From positions 1 through 9,171 of the forward strand of contig DAOVRJ010000087.1 of assembly GCA_030628225.1 (NCBI GenBank): a DNA stretch of 9,171 nucleotides, written 5' to 3'. The notes beneath the pieces are model-generated. The model did no database searches, was not told the DNA's origin, and was given only the letters and a program-made list of their open reading frames with translations. Source of the DNA: Candidatus Zixiibacteriota bacterium (GTDB taxonomy: Bacteria > SM23-81). The position numbers were made by a program, and so were the translations under genes. This document shows positions 1 to 7,583 of this stretch, piece by piece; position 1 is the first letter of the stretch, and every line of letters starts with the position of its first letter.

Positions 1-379
1 GTCGTCGTCGAGGGGGAATACGGCCCGCTCGCTTGAGGATATCACAGACCGTGCTCCTTGCCGGCCAGGGCCAATCCGAATGGCGTTTCATCAGAATCGC
101 CAGCAGCTTCTTGGCCCCCCAGGTGGGATGACGCTGGCGAGCCTCCAGCACGGCATCCACGATACGGGCAGGCGTCTGGTGGGGGCAGCTCTTGGGACGT
201 CGAGACCGATCCACAAGACCGGCCGGGCCCTGGGCCTGATATCGTGCCAGCCACTTGTATCCTGTCCTTCGGCTGATACCGAAACGCTCACAGAGCTCTC
301 TCATACTGAACAGCTCTCTGAGATAATCGGCCACGAACAGCGTTCTTTGATCCATGGGTGAGCTCTCTTTCCAGGGCAT
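1..379 (-). CDS. IS481-family transposase, N-terminal part (runs off window)
   Basis: Read on the minus strand, an uninterrupted frame starts at ATG 379-377 and is still open at base 1, giving 126 codons. The start is supported by AAGGAGGTG at 393-385, about six bases upstream; a second ATG lies eight codons in. The product begins MPWKESSPMDQRTLFVADYL. A helix-turn-helix covers about residues 27-47 (MRELCERFGISRRTGYKWL), followed by the GLVDRSRRP linker at 54-62 and a second homeodomain-like helical region at about 71-117. This order is characteristic of IS481-family transposases, which cut and join DNA with a DDE RNase H-fold domain in the C-terminal half. That domain lies beyond the window, so whether the element is active cannot be judged. 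No stop or frameshift is visible in the part present. Family assignment is confident; the exact IS name is not recognised. Confidence 0.88.
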   Translation of the reverse strand, partial: MPWKESSPMDQRTLFVADYLRELFSMRELCERFGISRRTGYKWLARYQAQGPAGLVDRSRRPKSCPHQTPARIVDAVLEARQRHPTWGAKKLLAILMKRHSDWPWPARSTVCDILKRAGRIPPRRR

Positions 380-416
380 CGGGGCACCTCCTTGAGTACC
401 CTCAATGTCCTCAAAC

Positions 417-456
417 TGTCACCCATGTACCAAGACTAAAGTGTTACCTATGTACC
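417..456. repeat. Pair of 15-bp direct repeats at IS terminus
   Basis: TGTCACCCATGTACC (417-431) and TGTTACCTATGTACC (442-456) differ at two positions and begin 25 bases apart. They sit between the transposase start and the host gene remnant. Repeated motifs in the end of an insertion sequence commonly serve as transposase binding sites; that role is inferred here from position and spacing alone. Confidence 0.6.
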
Positions 457-944
457 TGGACCGTACCAAACAGCAGGCTAACATGATCAGACAGCTCAAA
501 TCGGGCGCAGATCCTCGCTTTTTCCCCAAGCTCGCCTCTTTTCTAAGGCAGGAGAGGTACGGCACGGTGGGCGCCATAGCCATGGACCGGGATGGAAAGA
601 TCGCCGTGGCAGCCTCCACCGGGGGGATCATGCTGCACCTTCCCGGGCGGGTGGGCGATACGCCAATCATTGGGGCTGGCACTTATGCCAATCAGCATGG
701 TGGGGTCTTGGCCACCGGACACGGAGAGGAGATCATCAAACTCAACCTGGCTTTCAGAACGGCAGGTTTCATGGAACAACTTCCGGCCCAGAAAGCTGTT
801 GCTCGCTCGCTCGACCTGGCTTCAAAATGCGGATGCAAAGGCGGTCTCATCGCCATCGATCGCCGGGGAAATGTCGGCTTCGGCTTCAACAGTCAGGCGA
901 TGTCCTACGCTTATGTGGCCGGAGGCGAAGTTGTGGTTTTCTGA
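457..944 (+). pseudogene. Isoaspartyl peptidase / plant-type L-asparaginase, beta-subunit remnant
   Basis: The frame ending at TGA 942-944 encodes the C-terminal half of an Ntn-hydrolase of the isoaspartyl peptidase/type-2 asparaginase family. These enzymes cleave themselves before a threonine to expose the nucleophile. Landmarks are GTVGAIA with the predicted nucleophile Thr at 564-566, AASTGG, the substrate-gripping GRVGD, GAGTYA and TGHGE. Family proteins are about 300 residues with an N-terminal alpha subunit of about 150 residues. That half is missing: upstream of about 457 the sequence is IS terminus. An ATG at 405 keeps the frame open but its first 15 or so codons are IS sequence. The retained piece includes a short stretch of the inter-subunit linker (RTKQQANMIRQL) and the complete beta subunit. 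The rest may lie beyond the IS or be deleted. The beta half itself carries no stop or frameshift, so the disruption looks recent. Confidence 0.82.
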
Positions 945-1023
945 GTCGAAAGAAAGATCTTTTCCAGGATGAGCAGGTTATACAGGAATGAGGTGCAGAG
1001 TTACCCCGCGAGGAGGTAGTTGG

Positions 1024-1872
1024 ATGAGAAAAGTGGTGTGCATAGCGCTGGCGGGATTGGTCTGCTGTTTTTCCAACCCCGTCGATCTCTTATGTCAAGA
1101 GACGGAGACCATCGCCGCCGGGCAGACCGTCTCTGGGGATGAAAACTTGACCACGTGTGTGGAAGATGTCTGGCCACCAGGCGAGGTCAGGGAATATCTC
1201 TTTCAGATCGCCGGACAGGAGGTGGGCCGGCAGTGGAATAAGCTTGTCGTGGGGCCGGCAACGGAGTCGGGGAAAAGTTATGAGCTGAAATTCAAGCTGA
1301 GCCTGGATATGAGCGCCGTGGGCCAGCCCATGCAGATGCAGATGGAAGGAGGATTAGCCCTCACCCCGGAAGGCAGGCCTCTGACCTACGAGCTGGATGT
1401 TTGCATCAACGAAGAAGAGCAAAAGCTGACCGCTGTGTTCGCGGATGGTAAGGTACTGGCCACGGTTTTAAAGGGAGCAGGGGAGTCCGAACACAGGGTG
1501 CCGTGCAGTCCGGACATCTTTGTGGTGGACAACAACATGATCGGACAATGGGCTTTGATGCTGGGTTTGCTTCCTCTTCAGATGGGGGAGAAGATCCAGC
1601 AGAAGATCTTCGTGCCCCAGGCTCTGATGGAGATGGATATCCTGGTGGATGTGACCGGGGTTGAAACGATTGAGGTGGGGGGCGTCGAGGAAAAGGCTTA
1701 TGTCTGTGAGATCGCTCCCATCGGGGAGAGTGTCTGGGTCAGCGAAGGCGGCAAGATGATCAGGCTGGAGGATGAGAAACAAAACCTGATCATCACCCTG
1801 CTATCACCGGATGCCGATCTCCCGCCGGCGGGATCTTCCAGGGACAGTTCTTTTAAGGACTCTGCCCAATAG
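1024..1872 (+). CDS. Hypothetical exported protein (possibly DUF3108-like)
   Basis: This gene encodes 282 residues. ATG 1024 is chosen over an in-frame ATG at 988 because AGGAGGT sits at 1011-1017, seven bases upstream, and because the product then opens with a signal-like segment: MRK followed by a hydrophobic stretch to about residue 24. There are cysteines near the signal end (14, 15, 24) but no convincing lipobox. The mature part looks like an all-beta envelope protein: YLFQIAGQEVGRQW (58-71), a beta-rich middle containing LALTPEGRPLTYEL (111-124), DNNMIGQWALMLGLLP (169-184), a VTGVETIEVGG segment (210-220) and VSEGGKMIRLED (239-250). The layout of an N-terminal G-x-x-V-G element and a C-terminal strand pair resembles DUF3108-type periplasmic proteins, but I do not recognise it firmly. 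The Ser/Asp-rich tail is probably disordered. It lies 102 bases ahead of the deacetylase gene. Periplasmic or outer-membrane association is inferred. Confidence 0.72.
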   Translation: MRKVVCIALAGLVCCFSNPVDLLCQETETIAAGQTVSGDENLTTCVEDVWPPGEVREYLFQIAGQEVGRQWNKLVVGPATESGKSYELKFKLSLDMSAVGQPMQMQMEGGLALTPEGRPLTYELDVCINEEEQKLTAVFADGKVLATVLKGAGESEHRVPCSPDIFVVDNNMIGQWALMLGLLPLQMGEKIQQKIFVPQALMEMDILVDVTGVETIEVGGVEEKAYVCEIAPIGESVWVSEGGKMIRLEDEKQNLIITLLSPDADLPPAGSSRDSSFKDSAQ

Positions 1873-1974
1873 GGCGGCTGGCTATCTGATCTGCCTGATT
1901 GTGGGCCTGGCCTGAGCTCTGCTGTCCGGCAGGGGAGGCAGCAGAGGTTTGGGCGACCAGGGGGAAAACCACGA

Positions 1975-2940
1975 ATGTTGAAGACGGGTTTGATCTATCA
2001 TCCTGATTACCTGAAACACGACACCGGCCCGGGTCATTTCGAGCGACCGGCACGCCTGGAAGCCATCATGCAGCGCCTGGAGGCAAGTCCATTATTTCCA
2101 CAGCTATCGCTGATCACACCCCGGGCAGCCACGGTGGAGGAGATCAAACGCTGTCATGCCCCCGAATATGTGCAGCATGTCCGGGAGGCCTGTGAGCGGG
2201 CTCCCGGTTTGCTGGATTCGCCGGATACGCCGGTGAGCCCGGAATCTTACCAGGTGGCCCTGTTGTCCGCCGGTGGGGTGCTGACTGCCGTGGACGCCGT
2301 GATGGCCGGAGAGATCACCAATGCCTTCTGTGCTATCCGGCCCCCGGGGCATCATGCCGAGTGGGCACAGGCCATGGGATTCTGTCTGTTCAACAATATT
2401 GCCATCGCCGCCCGGTACATCCAGGAGGTGCATAAGCTCTCCAGGATCTTGATCGTCGACTGGGACGTTCATCACGGGAACTCAACCCAGCACACCTTCG
2501 AGGAGGATGAGAGCGTTTTCTACTTCAGCATCCATCAGTATCCTCTCTATCCGGGCACAGGAATTCGCTCCGAGCGTGGCCGCGGTCGAGGATTGGGCAC
2601 TACCATGAACGCCCCCATGAATCCCGGCAGCACAGATGAGGATTACCTGTGGGTCTTCAAAGAGCTATTTTTTCCGGAGGCCCTGCGTTTTGATCCCGAT
2701 TTCGTGCTTATCTCCGCGGGCTTCGACGCCCACCGCCAGGACCCCATCTCGGCCACACAGATCACCGGGGAGGCTTTTGAGAAGATGACCCGCATCGTCA
2801 TGGAGATCGCCGCCAACTGCTGCCAACAGCGTGTGGTCTCTATGTTGGAGGGAGGCTACCATCTGCCGGCTCTGGCCCGCTGTGTGGAGAGACACATCGC
2901 CGCCCTCATGTTCAGATCGGAGGTGAGATCAGCTCCTTGA
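1975..2940 (+). CDS. Histone deacetylase-family (AcuC/acetylpolyamine-like) zinc amidohydrolase
   Basis: The 321-residue product has the full arginase/deacetylase fold of the HDAC superfamily. Visible landmarks are GPGHFERPARL (18-28), RPPGHHA with the catalytic His pair at 126-127, the DWDVHHGN segment with zinc ligands Asp164 and His166, the STQ/FYFSIHQYPLYPGTG region (170-196), GFDAH with the third zinc ligand Asp251, and GGYHL with the transition-state Tyr295. All catalytic residues are present, so the enzyme should be active. Family members hydrolyse acetyl-amide bonds on lysine side chains, polyamines or other small acylated amines in the cytoplasm; the substrate cannot be told from sequence. 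ATG 1975 follows a weak GGGGGAA site. Its stop overlaps the next gene's start by four bases, indicating co-translation with the kinase. The gene symbol is left empty because AcuC orthology is unproven. Confidence 0.93.
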   Translation: MLKTGLIYHPDYLKHDTGPGHFERPARLEAIMQRLEASPLFPQLSLITPRAATVEEIKRCHAPEYVQHVREACERAPGLLDSPDTPVSPESYQVALLSAGGVLTAVDAVMAGEITNAFCAIRPPGHHAEWAQAMGFCLFNNIAIAARYIQEVHKLSRILIVDWDVHHGNSTQHTFEEDESVFYFSIHQYPLYPGTGIRSERGRGRGLGTTMNAPMNPGSTDEDYLWVFKELFFPEALRFDPDFVLISAGFDAHRQDPISATQITGEAFEKMTRIVMEIAANCCQQRVVSMLEGGYHLPALARCVERHIAALMFRSEVRSAP

Positions 2941-3902
2941 AGACAGCGGGATCACATAAATTTGCCTATGACGTGGTCGGCCAGGGTGTTTGCGCCGTCG
3001 ATTTCCTCTGCCGGTTGCCCCATTATCCCCGGCTGGATGAGAAAACCGAGCTGGTGGAGTTCTCCATGCAGGGTGGGGGTCCCGTGCCCACCGCCCTGGT
3101 GACCCTGGCCCGGCTGGGGGCCAGGACCTGCTATGTGGGCAGGGTCGGCGACGATGAGGGTGGGCGGTTCGTGAGAGAATCGCTGGAGCGAGAAGGGGTC
3201 GAACCCTGCGGTATGGTGGTAAGCCCTGAAGCCCGGACCACCCGGGCTTTCGTGTGGATCGACGGGCTCTCGGGTCTGAAGTCCATTGCCGCCGACAGGA
3301 CCGGCTTAGCAGACCTGCGGTCCGGGGAGATCTCTGCGGAGATTATCACCGCCGGCCGGTATCTGCTCATCGACGGAAAAGAGACGGAGGCCGCGCTGGC
3401 CGCCGCAGAATGGTCCCGCCAGGCAGGGGCTGAGGTGGTTCTGGATGTGGGCAGCCCGAGGGATAAGATGGAACAGCTGCTTCGCCTCACCGACTACCTG
3501 GTGGTCTCGGAGAGCTTCGCCCTTGAGTATGGCCGGACGAAGGATGCGGCGGTGGCGGCCGGAAAACTGTTTGGATTCGGTCCCCGGGCGGTTGTGGTGA
3601 CCTTGGGGTGCGGCGGGTCTCTTTGCCTCTCCAGGGAGGGATTGTTGCGCCAGCAAGCTTTTCCCGTATCTGTGGTGGACACCACCGGCGCCGGCGATGT
3701 CTTCCACGGTGGGTTTATCTATGGCCTGTTGCGAGGTTGGGATCTTCCCGCAACCATGAGGTTCGCCAGCGCCGTGGCGGCCATCAAGTGCCGGCATATG
3801 GGAGGCCGGGTGGGGATCCCCACTCTTGGGCATGTGGAAGATTTTCTGGCAGATGATCCGTCGAGACAATCTGGCCGGCCAGAAAACGGCAGATCTGATT
3901 GA
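2937..3902 (+). CDS. PfkB/ribokinase-family carbohydrate or nucleoside kinase
   Basis: This is a 321-residue PfkB-family kinase that transfers ATP phosphate to a sugar or sugar-like substrate. The N-terminal signature is present (GQGVCAVDFLCRLP, 15-28, then the glycine-rich MQGGGPVPTALVTLARLG, 44-61, and GRVGDDEGG, 68-76). The C-terminal signature is DTTGAGDVFHGGF (248-260), with catalytic base Asp254 and the anion-hole Gly-Ala-Gly. Length is typical. The start is TTG 2937, overlapping the deacetylase stop as TTGA, with GGAGGTGA at 2919-2926. No ATG or GTG fits, since the first in-frame Met (residue 44) would remove the sugar-binding motif. The substrate is not identifiable: ribokinase, adenosine kinase and heptose-kinase-like members all share these motifs. 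The polar C-terminal tail (about 308-321) is probably disordered. It is followed within 50 bases by lptD, so it is likely in the same transcript. Confidence 0.92.
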   Translation: MKTAGSHKFAYDVVGQGVCAVDFLCRLPHYPRLDEKTELVEFSMQGGGPVPTALVTLARLGARTCYVGRVGDDEGGRFVRESLEREGVEPCGMVVSPEARTTRAFVWIDGLSGLKSIAADRTGLADLRSGEISAEIITAGRYLLIDGKETEAALAAAEWSRQAGAEVVLDVGSPRDKMEQLLRLTDYLVVSESFALEYGRTKDAAVAAGKLFGFGPRAVVVTLGCGGSLCLSREGLLRQQAFPVSVVDTTGAGDVFHGGFIYGLLRGWDLPATMRFASAVAAIKCRHMGGRVGIPTLGHVEDFLADDPSRQSGRPENGRSD

Positions 3903-3952
3903 AAAGGCCTGCTGAGGCACAGCTTTGGATTGTATCGAGGTCTGGAGCGAAT

Positions 3953-6900
3953 ATGCCAGGCAGATATTACATAGCGTTTCTCTTCTCCATCGTCTTGATT
4001 TGGGCGACCATATCTTTCGGCCTGGATCAGGCCCTCATCCTGAAGCACGCCGATCACGGCGAGTCTCACTGGCGCGACAAGAAACTGGTCACCATTCTGG
4101 AGGGCGACGTTCAGTTTGTCCACGACACCATGACCCTGAAGAGTGACCGGGCCACCTGGCAGCAGGATGAGGGAATAGTGGTCTTTGAGGGACAGGTGAG
4201 TTTGCAGGACACCGCCCAGTCGTTGCGGGCCCGTCGGCTCATCTATTTGCAAAAGGAGAAGAAAGCCTTGGCCGACGGCCAGGTGACCATGGTGGACAGC
4301 CTCAATAACCTGGTGCTCACCGCCGGCCACATGGAGTACGAGAGGGAAAAGAAGATTACCCGGGCTGTCTTCCAGCCCCAGTTGGTCATCCGGCGCGAAG
4401 ACGGATTGGAACCGGTGATCATCCAGGGTCGTCATATGGAGCTCTTCTCCCGCCTGAAGGAGGCCGTTGTGGCGGATCAGGTGGTTATCTCCCGGGGGAA
4501 ATTGGAGGTTCGCTGTGATCGGGCGCTCTATCTGGACCTGGAGGACCGAATCATCCTGGAAGGCAGTCCCGTGGCCCATGACGGCAAAAACGAGTTGCGC
4601 GGCGAGAAGATGGTTCTGTACCTTGAGAAAAGTGAGATCACCAGGATCGAGGTGCAGGGCGATACCTATGGGGAGTTTGTGCAGGCAGCAGATTCCACGG
4701 AGGGGAGCGTCGGTTGTTATCAGATGACCGCCGGCAAGATGTCCTTTTACCTTGCTCAGGAGCGAGTGGAGAAGATTCTTGCCGAGGGCAACGTGACCAG
4801 CGTTTATCTGCCGTCGGGGCCGGATTCGTCCGGCCATGACCGGAACGTGACCAGCGGCGACTTCCTGGAGATTTTCATGGATCAGGAGAAAGTGGAACGT
4901 GCTCTGGTACAGGGAGGCGCTCTGGGATACTATGTGTCCAGCGCAAAAGAGGGGGATGCGGCCGATACGGTTAAATATGGGGCTCAGGAAATTGATTACT
5001 CTTTATCCAGCCAGGAAATATCTTTGACAGGTGAGGCCAGCGTTGATTACGGCGAGATTTACCTCAGTGCTCATAAGATCGTCTATGATACCCGGACCGA
5101 AATGCTGACGGCTGGAGAGCGGGTTTTTTCACCGGAACAGGACACGACCGGCAGGGGCAGCCCGGTTTTAAAAGAGGGCGAAAAGGAGTTGGTGGGGTCC
5201 CATATGATCTACAATCTGAGGACCCAGAGGGGCCGGGTGGTTGAGGGGCAGACTGAGTTTGAAATGGGGCATTTTAGGGGAACGTCCATACGCAAGACAG
5301 ATGAGGATGTCCTTAAAGCGGATCACGGCAAATTTACCACATGTGACCTTCCGGAAAATCCGCACTATTATTTCTACAGCCGGCAGATGAAAATTATCCT
5401 CAAAGACAAGATCATCGCCAAACCGGTGGTTCTGTACATCGGTCGCATTCCGGTGATGATTCTTCCTTTTTGGGTGTTTCCCATCAAACCGGGCAGACAT
5501 TCCGGCCTGCTGATTCCCCGGTACGGGAGCAGCTATACAGACGGTCGCTATCTGAGGGGTTTGGGATATTATTTCGCGCCCAACCAATATTGGGATGCTA
5601 CTCTCTCCTTTGACCTCTACGAACGGACGGGCTGGCTGATGGATCTGGGAGGACGGTATGCCATGCGCTATCGTCTGCACGGCAGCATTGCTGGCTCCTA
5701 CAGGTGGGATGAGCGATACTCGGGGTCCGTCCTGCAGAAAAAGCGGCGCTGGGACCTGCGCGTCAGCCATTTTCAGGACATCACGCCCAGCTCACAGTTA
5801 CAGGTCAGGGGCACTTTCATCGGGGAAAAGGACAAGAGCTATTATCAGGACATCAGCTATGATCCCTATCAGCGGATGAACAGAAATCTCCATTCTTTCC
5901 TGAGCCTGAACAAATCATGGTCCGGGGCCAAGACCAGCATCAACCTTGATCATCGCTGGGACATGGATTCCGATGTGACCACCCAGTACATGCCGACTAT
6001 ATCTTTTCAACGGTTTGAGGCTCCCCTTTATCGCCGGAAAAAGAAGAGCAACTCCGCGCAAACCGGGAAGCAAGCCTGGTACAACTCCGTGTATTACCGG
6101 TATTCAGCGTGCTTTATAAATAGCCAGAAGGACTGGAGCGAAGAGGAAGACGGACAAACCGTCGATAAACACGAGGGGCACCAGGCCGTGGATCAGACCC
6201 TGGGTTTGCGGGTACCCCTGACCCTCTTTGGACATCTGGCCCTGACCCCTTCGGCGACCTACCGGGAGACCTGGTTCGACAGGGATAAGACCGGGGAGAG
6301 ATACGCTCGCCGAGGCGATTACGATGCCAGGGTGGGGGCAACCACCACTCTCTACGGCCTCATTCAGCCCCATCTGGGTCCGCTCATCGGCATCAGGCAT
6401 GTGATGAAGCCCAGCCTGAACTTTTCCTGGCGTCCGGATTTCGAGGAGAGGGATGAATACTACGCCATTCCGTATATACACTCGGTGGGAGGCCCGCAGA
6501 AGTCTCTGGGGATGGGGTTGAGCAATCAGTTTCAGATCAAGCTCCGCAAGGGTGATAAAGAGCGAAAGTACAACGTGGCCGATTTGAATTTCAACACCAG
6601 CTGCAACTTTCGGGCCGAGACAAAAAAATTGAGCAATCTCAGCTCCTCACTGCGTGTTCATCCCTCCAGCAATTTACATGTCACTCTGGGCGCCCGCCAC
6701 GATTTCTATGAGGCTGAGAGCGATGAGCTGAGGTTGTTTAGCCCCCGGTTGCTCTCTTTTAGCATCGACACCAGAGTGAACCTTAAAGGAGCGGGCCGGG
6801 GAGGCCAGTCTGGCTCGGTGGGGAAGGCCAAGGGTTGGAGAATGAACCTGTCCCATCGCTATTCCGAGAGCCGCAGCGGCGGGGGAATACGAAAATCTTC

Positions 6901-7144
6901 ATGGTTGAACGGGACGGTGAGTTTCCATCCTACGACCAACTGGAGGGTGGATTACTCCGGCCGATATGATATCGTGGATAAAGAAATGGTTTCCCAGAGG
7001 ATCGAGCTCTATCGCGATCTGCACTGCTGGGAGGCCCGGTTTGTGTGGGAACCAACGGGAATTCGAGAGGGTTACTACGTTCGTATCAATATAAAAGCCA
7101 TGAAGGATATTAAACTTGAGCGCATAAAAGGTATTAGGGGATAG
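3953..7144 (+). CDS. lptD: LPS-assembly outer-membrane protein LptD, long form
   Basis: The product is about 1063 residues. LptD is the outer-membrane barrel of the Lpt machine that, with lipoprotein LptE, places lipopolysaccharide in the outer leaflet. ATG 3953 is preferred over the TTG at 3899 that overlaps the kinase stop: GGAG lies at 3944-3947 and the protein then opens with a clean signal peptide (MPGRYYIAFLFSIVLIWATI, hydrophobic to about 23). Residues about 27-460 are repeated OstA/LptA-type beta units (for example TLKSDRATW, RCDRALYLDLEDRIILEG and LSAHKIVYDTRTEMLTAGE). The junction carries FTTC (Cys464) and the signature KPVVLYIGRIPVMILPF through SGLLIP (490-522). The rest is aromatic-rich alternating strand typical of the 26-strand barrel, ending with DLHCWEARF (Cys1025). 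Cys464 and Cys1025 probably form the inter-domain disulfide. Escherichia coli LptD is 784 residues; the extra length here is in the periplasmic part. Confidence 0.94.
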   Translation: MPGRYYIAFLFSIVLIWATISFGLDQALILKHADHGESHWRDKKLVTILEGDVQFVHDTMTLKSDRATWQQDEGIVVFEGQVSLQDTAQSLRARRLIYLQKEKKALADGQVTMVDSLNNLVLTAGHMEYEREKKITRAVFQPQLVIRREDGLEPVIIQGRHMELFSRLKEAVVADQVVISRGKLEVRCDRALYLDLEDRIILEGSPVAHDGKNELRGEKMVLYLEKSEITRIEVQGDTYGEFVQAADSTEGSVGCYQMTAGKMSFYLAQERVEKILAEGNVTSVYLPSGPDSSGHDRNVTSGDFLEIFMDQEKVERALVQGGALGYYVSSAKEGDAADTVKYGAQEIDYSLSSQEISLTGEASVDYGEIYLSAHKIVYDTRTEMLTAGERVFSPEQDTTGRGSPVLKEGEKELVGSHMIYNLRTQRGRVVEGQTEFEMGHFRGTSIRKTDEDVLKADHGKFTTCDLPENPHYYFYSRQMKIILKDKIIAKPVVLYIGRIPVMILPFWVFPIKPGRHSGLLIPRYGSSYTDGRYLRGLGYYFAPNQYWDATLSFDLYERTGWLMDLGGRYAMRYRLHGSIAGSYRWDERYSGSVLQKKRRWDLRVSHFQDITPSSQLQVRGTFIGEKDKSYYQDISYDPYQRMNRNLHSFLSLNKSWSGAKTSINLDHRWDMDSDVTTQYMPTISFQRFEAPLYRRKKKSNSAQTGKQAWYNSVYYRYSACFINSQKDWSEEEDGQTVDKHEGHQAVDQTLGLRVPLTLFGHLALTPSATYRETWFDRDKTGERYARRGDYDARVGATTTLYGLIQPHLGPLIGIRHVMKPSLNFSWRPDFEERDEYYAIPYIHSVGGPQKSLGMGLSNQFQIKLRKGDKERKYNVADLNFNTSCNFRAETKKLSNLSSSLRVHPSSNLHVTLGARHDFYEAESDELRLFSPRLLSFSIDTRVNLKGAGRGGQSGSVGKAKGWRMNLSHRYSESRSGGGIRKSSWLNGTVSFHPTTNWRVDYSGRYDIVDKEMVSQRIELYRDLHCWEARFVWEPTGIREGYYVRINIKAMKDIKLERIKGIRG

Positions 7145-7186
7145 CGTGTTAGAAGGAAAGGCGGCTGGAAGCGCAGAGAGGTATCG

Positions 7187-7246
7187 AAAAAAATTTTTCT
7201 AAATATTGAGAAAACTGTTGACAAATAAGCTTTTCTGTGATATTTT
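7187..7246 (+). promoter_or_regulatory. Sigma-70-type promoter with AT-rich upstream element for HU gene
   Basis: TTGACA (7218-7223) and TATTTT (7241-7246) are separated by exactly 17 bases, and TG at 7238-7239 gives an extended -10. Transcription would begin near 7253. Just upstream, 7187-7214 is A/T-dominated, with an A7T5 run (7187-7198) and an A4 run at 7211-7214. This matches the location of an UP element bound by the RNA polymerase alpha C-terminal domain. Such a combination suits a highly expressed nucleoid protein. The promoter call is from sequence; strength is inferred. Confidence 0.82.
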
Positions 7247-7287
7247 GCACCCGTAAATAGCATTTGAACCGCAAAGGAGGTGAGAAG

Positions 7288-7560
7288 ATGACTAAGGAGG
7301 AGATGGTTGCCAAGATTGCTGGAGAGAATGGTATTTCCAAGGCCAAAGCGGGCAGAACGCTGGAATCTGTTTTGAGTGGAATCACCATGTCTCTGAAGAG
7401 GGGCGAAAAAGTGACGTTTGTCGGCTTCGGCACCTTTTTGGTTGCCAATAGAGCAGCTAGGAAGGGTCGGAATCCACGCACCGGAGCAGTGATTAACATT
7501 CCTGCGGCCAGAGTTCCCCGTTTCAAACCAGGCAGCAAACTGAAGAGTGCCGTCAAGTAG
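7288..7560 (+). CDS. hup: HU-family DNA-binding nucleoid protein
   Basis: The product is 90 residues, the standard HU length. HU dimers bind and bend DNA without strong sequence preference, compact the nucleoid and assist replication, repair and transcription. ATG 7288 is set by AAAGGAGGTGA at 7273-7283, a near-perfect Shine-Dalgarno; an upstream TTG (7264) would place that site inside the gene. Landmarks are the N-terminal helices (1-40), VTFVGFGTF (42-50), the beta-arm RKGRNPRTG (59-66) with the DNA-intercalating Pro63, and INIPAARVPRFKPGSKLKSAV (in the tail, 70-89). IHF subunits share the fold, but the sequence and stand-alone location fit HU better. The gene has its own promoter and terminator, so it is a monocistronic unit separate from lptD. 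Whether it is HupA- or HupB-like is not decided. Confidence 0.95.
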   Translation: MTKEEMVAKIAGENGISKAKAGRTLESVLSGITMSLKRGEKVTFVGFGTFLVANRAARKGRNPRTGAVINIPAARVPRFKPGSKLKSAVK

Positions 7561-7583
7561 CTTCCCAATAGAGATGGGAATTT

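Larger units (their letters stand above)
1..460 (-). mobile_element. IS481-like insertion sequence, transposase-upstream end only
   Basis: The transposase start at 379 is followed outward by about 80 non-coding bases and then by sequence belonging to an interrupted asparaginase-family gene. The element therefore ends close to 456-465. The exact tip and any target duplication cannot be set, because the other end lies outside the window and no inverted partner is available. The non-coding strip holds two near-identical 15-mers (417-431 and 442-456) that probably belong to the IS terminus. The stated right boundary is approximate, with an uncertainty of about ten bases. Confidence 0.7.

Noticed and set aside
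405-456. ATG 405 as the true start of the asparaginase gene
   Set aside because: The first codons are IS terminus (the direct repeats), and the alpha subunit would be missing, so it is a chance start.
1847-1915. Hydrophobic stretch in the +1 frame at the end of the exported-protein gene (LPNRAAGYLICLIVGLA then stop)
   Set aside because: It has no usable start codon or ribosome site. It might be a frameshifted membrane tail, but nothing in the annotated frame shows a break.
3719-4837. Long minus-strand open frame (about 372 codons) across the kinase end and lptD start
   Set aside because: It lies opposite two confidently identified genes; its translation is Leu/His/Gln-rich without family motifs, as expected from the complement of GC-rich coding DNA.
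5168-5770. Minus-strand frame of 200 codons inside lptD
   Set aside because: Antisense shadow of the LptD junction and barrel; no ribosome site and no recognisable protein.
7187-7200. Intrinsic terminator after lptD
   Set aside because: The A7T5 run is self-complementary but has no GC stem; it fits better as part of the AT-rich element upstream of the HU promoter.
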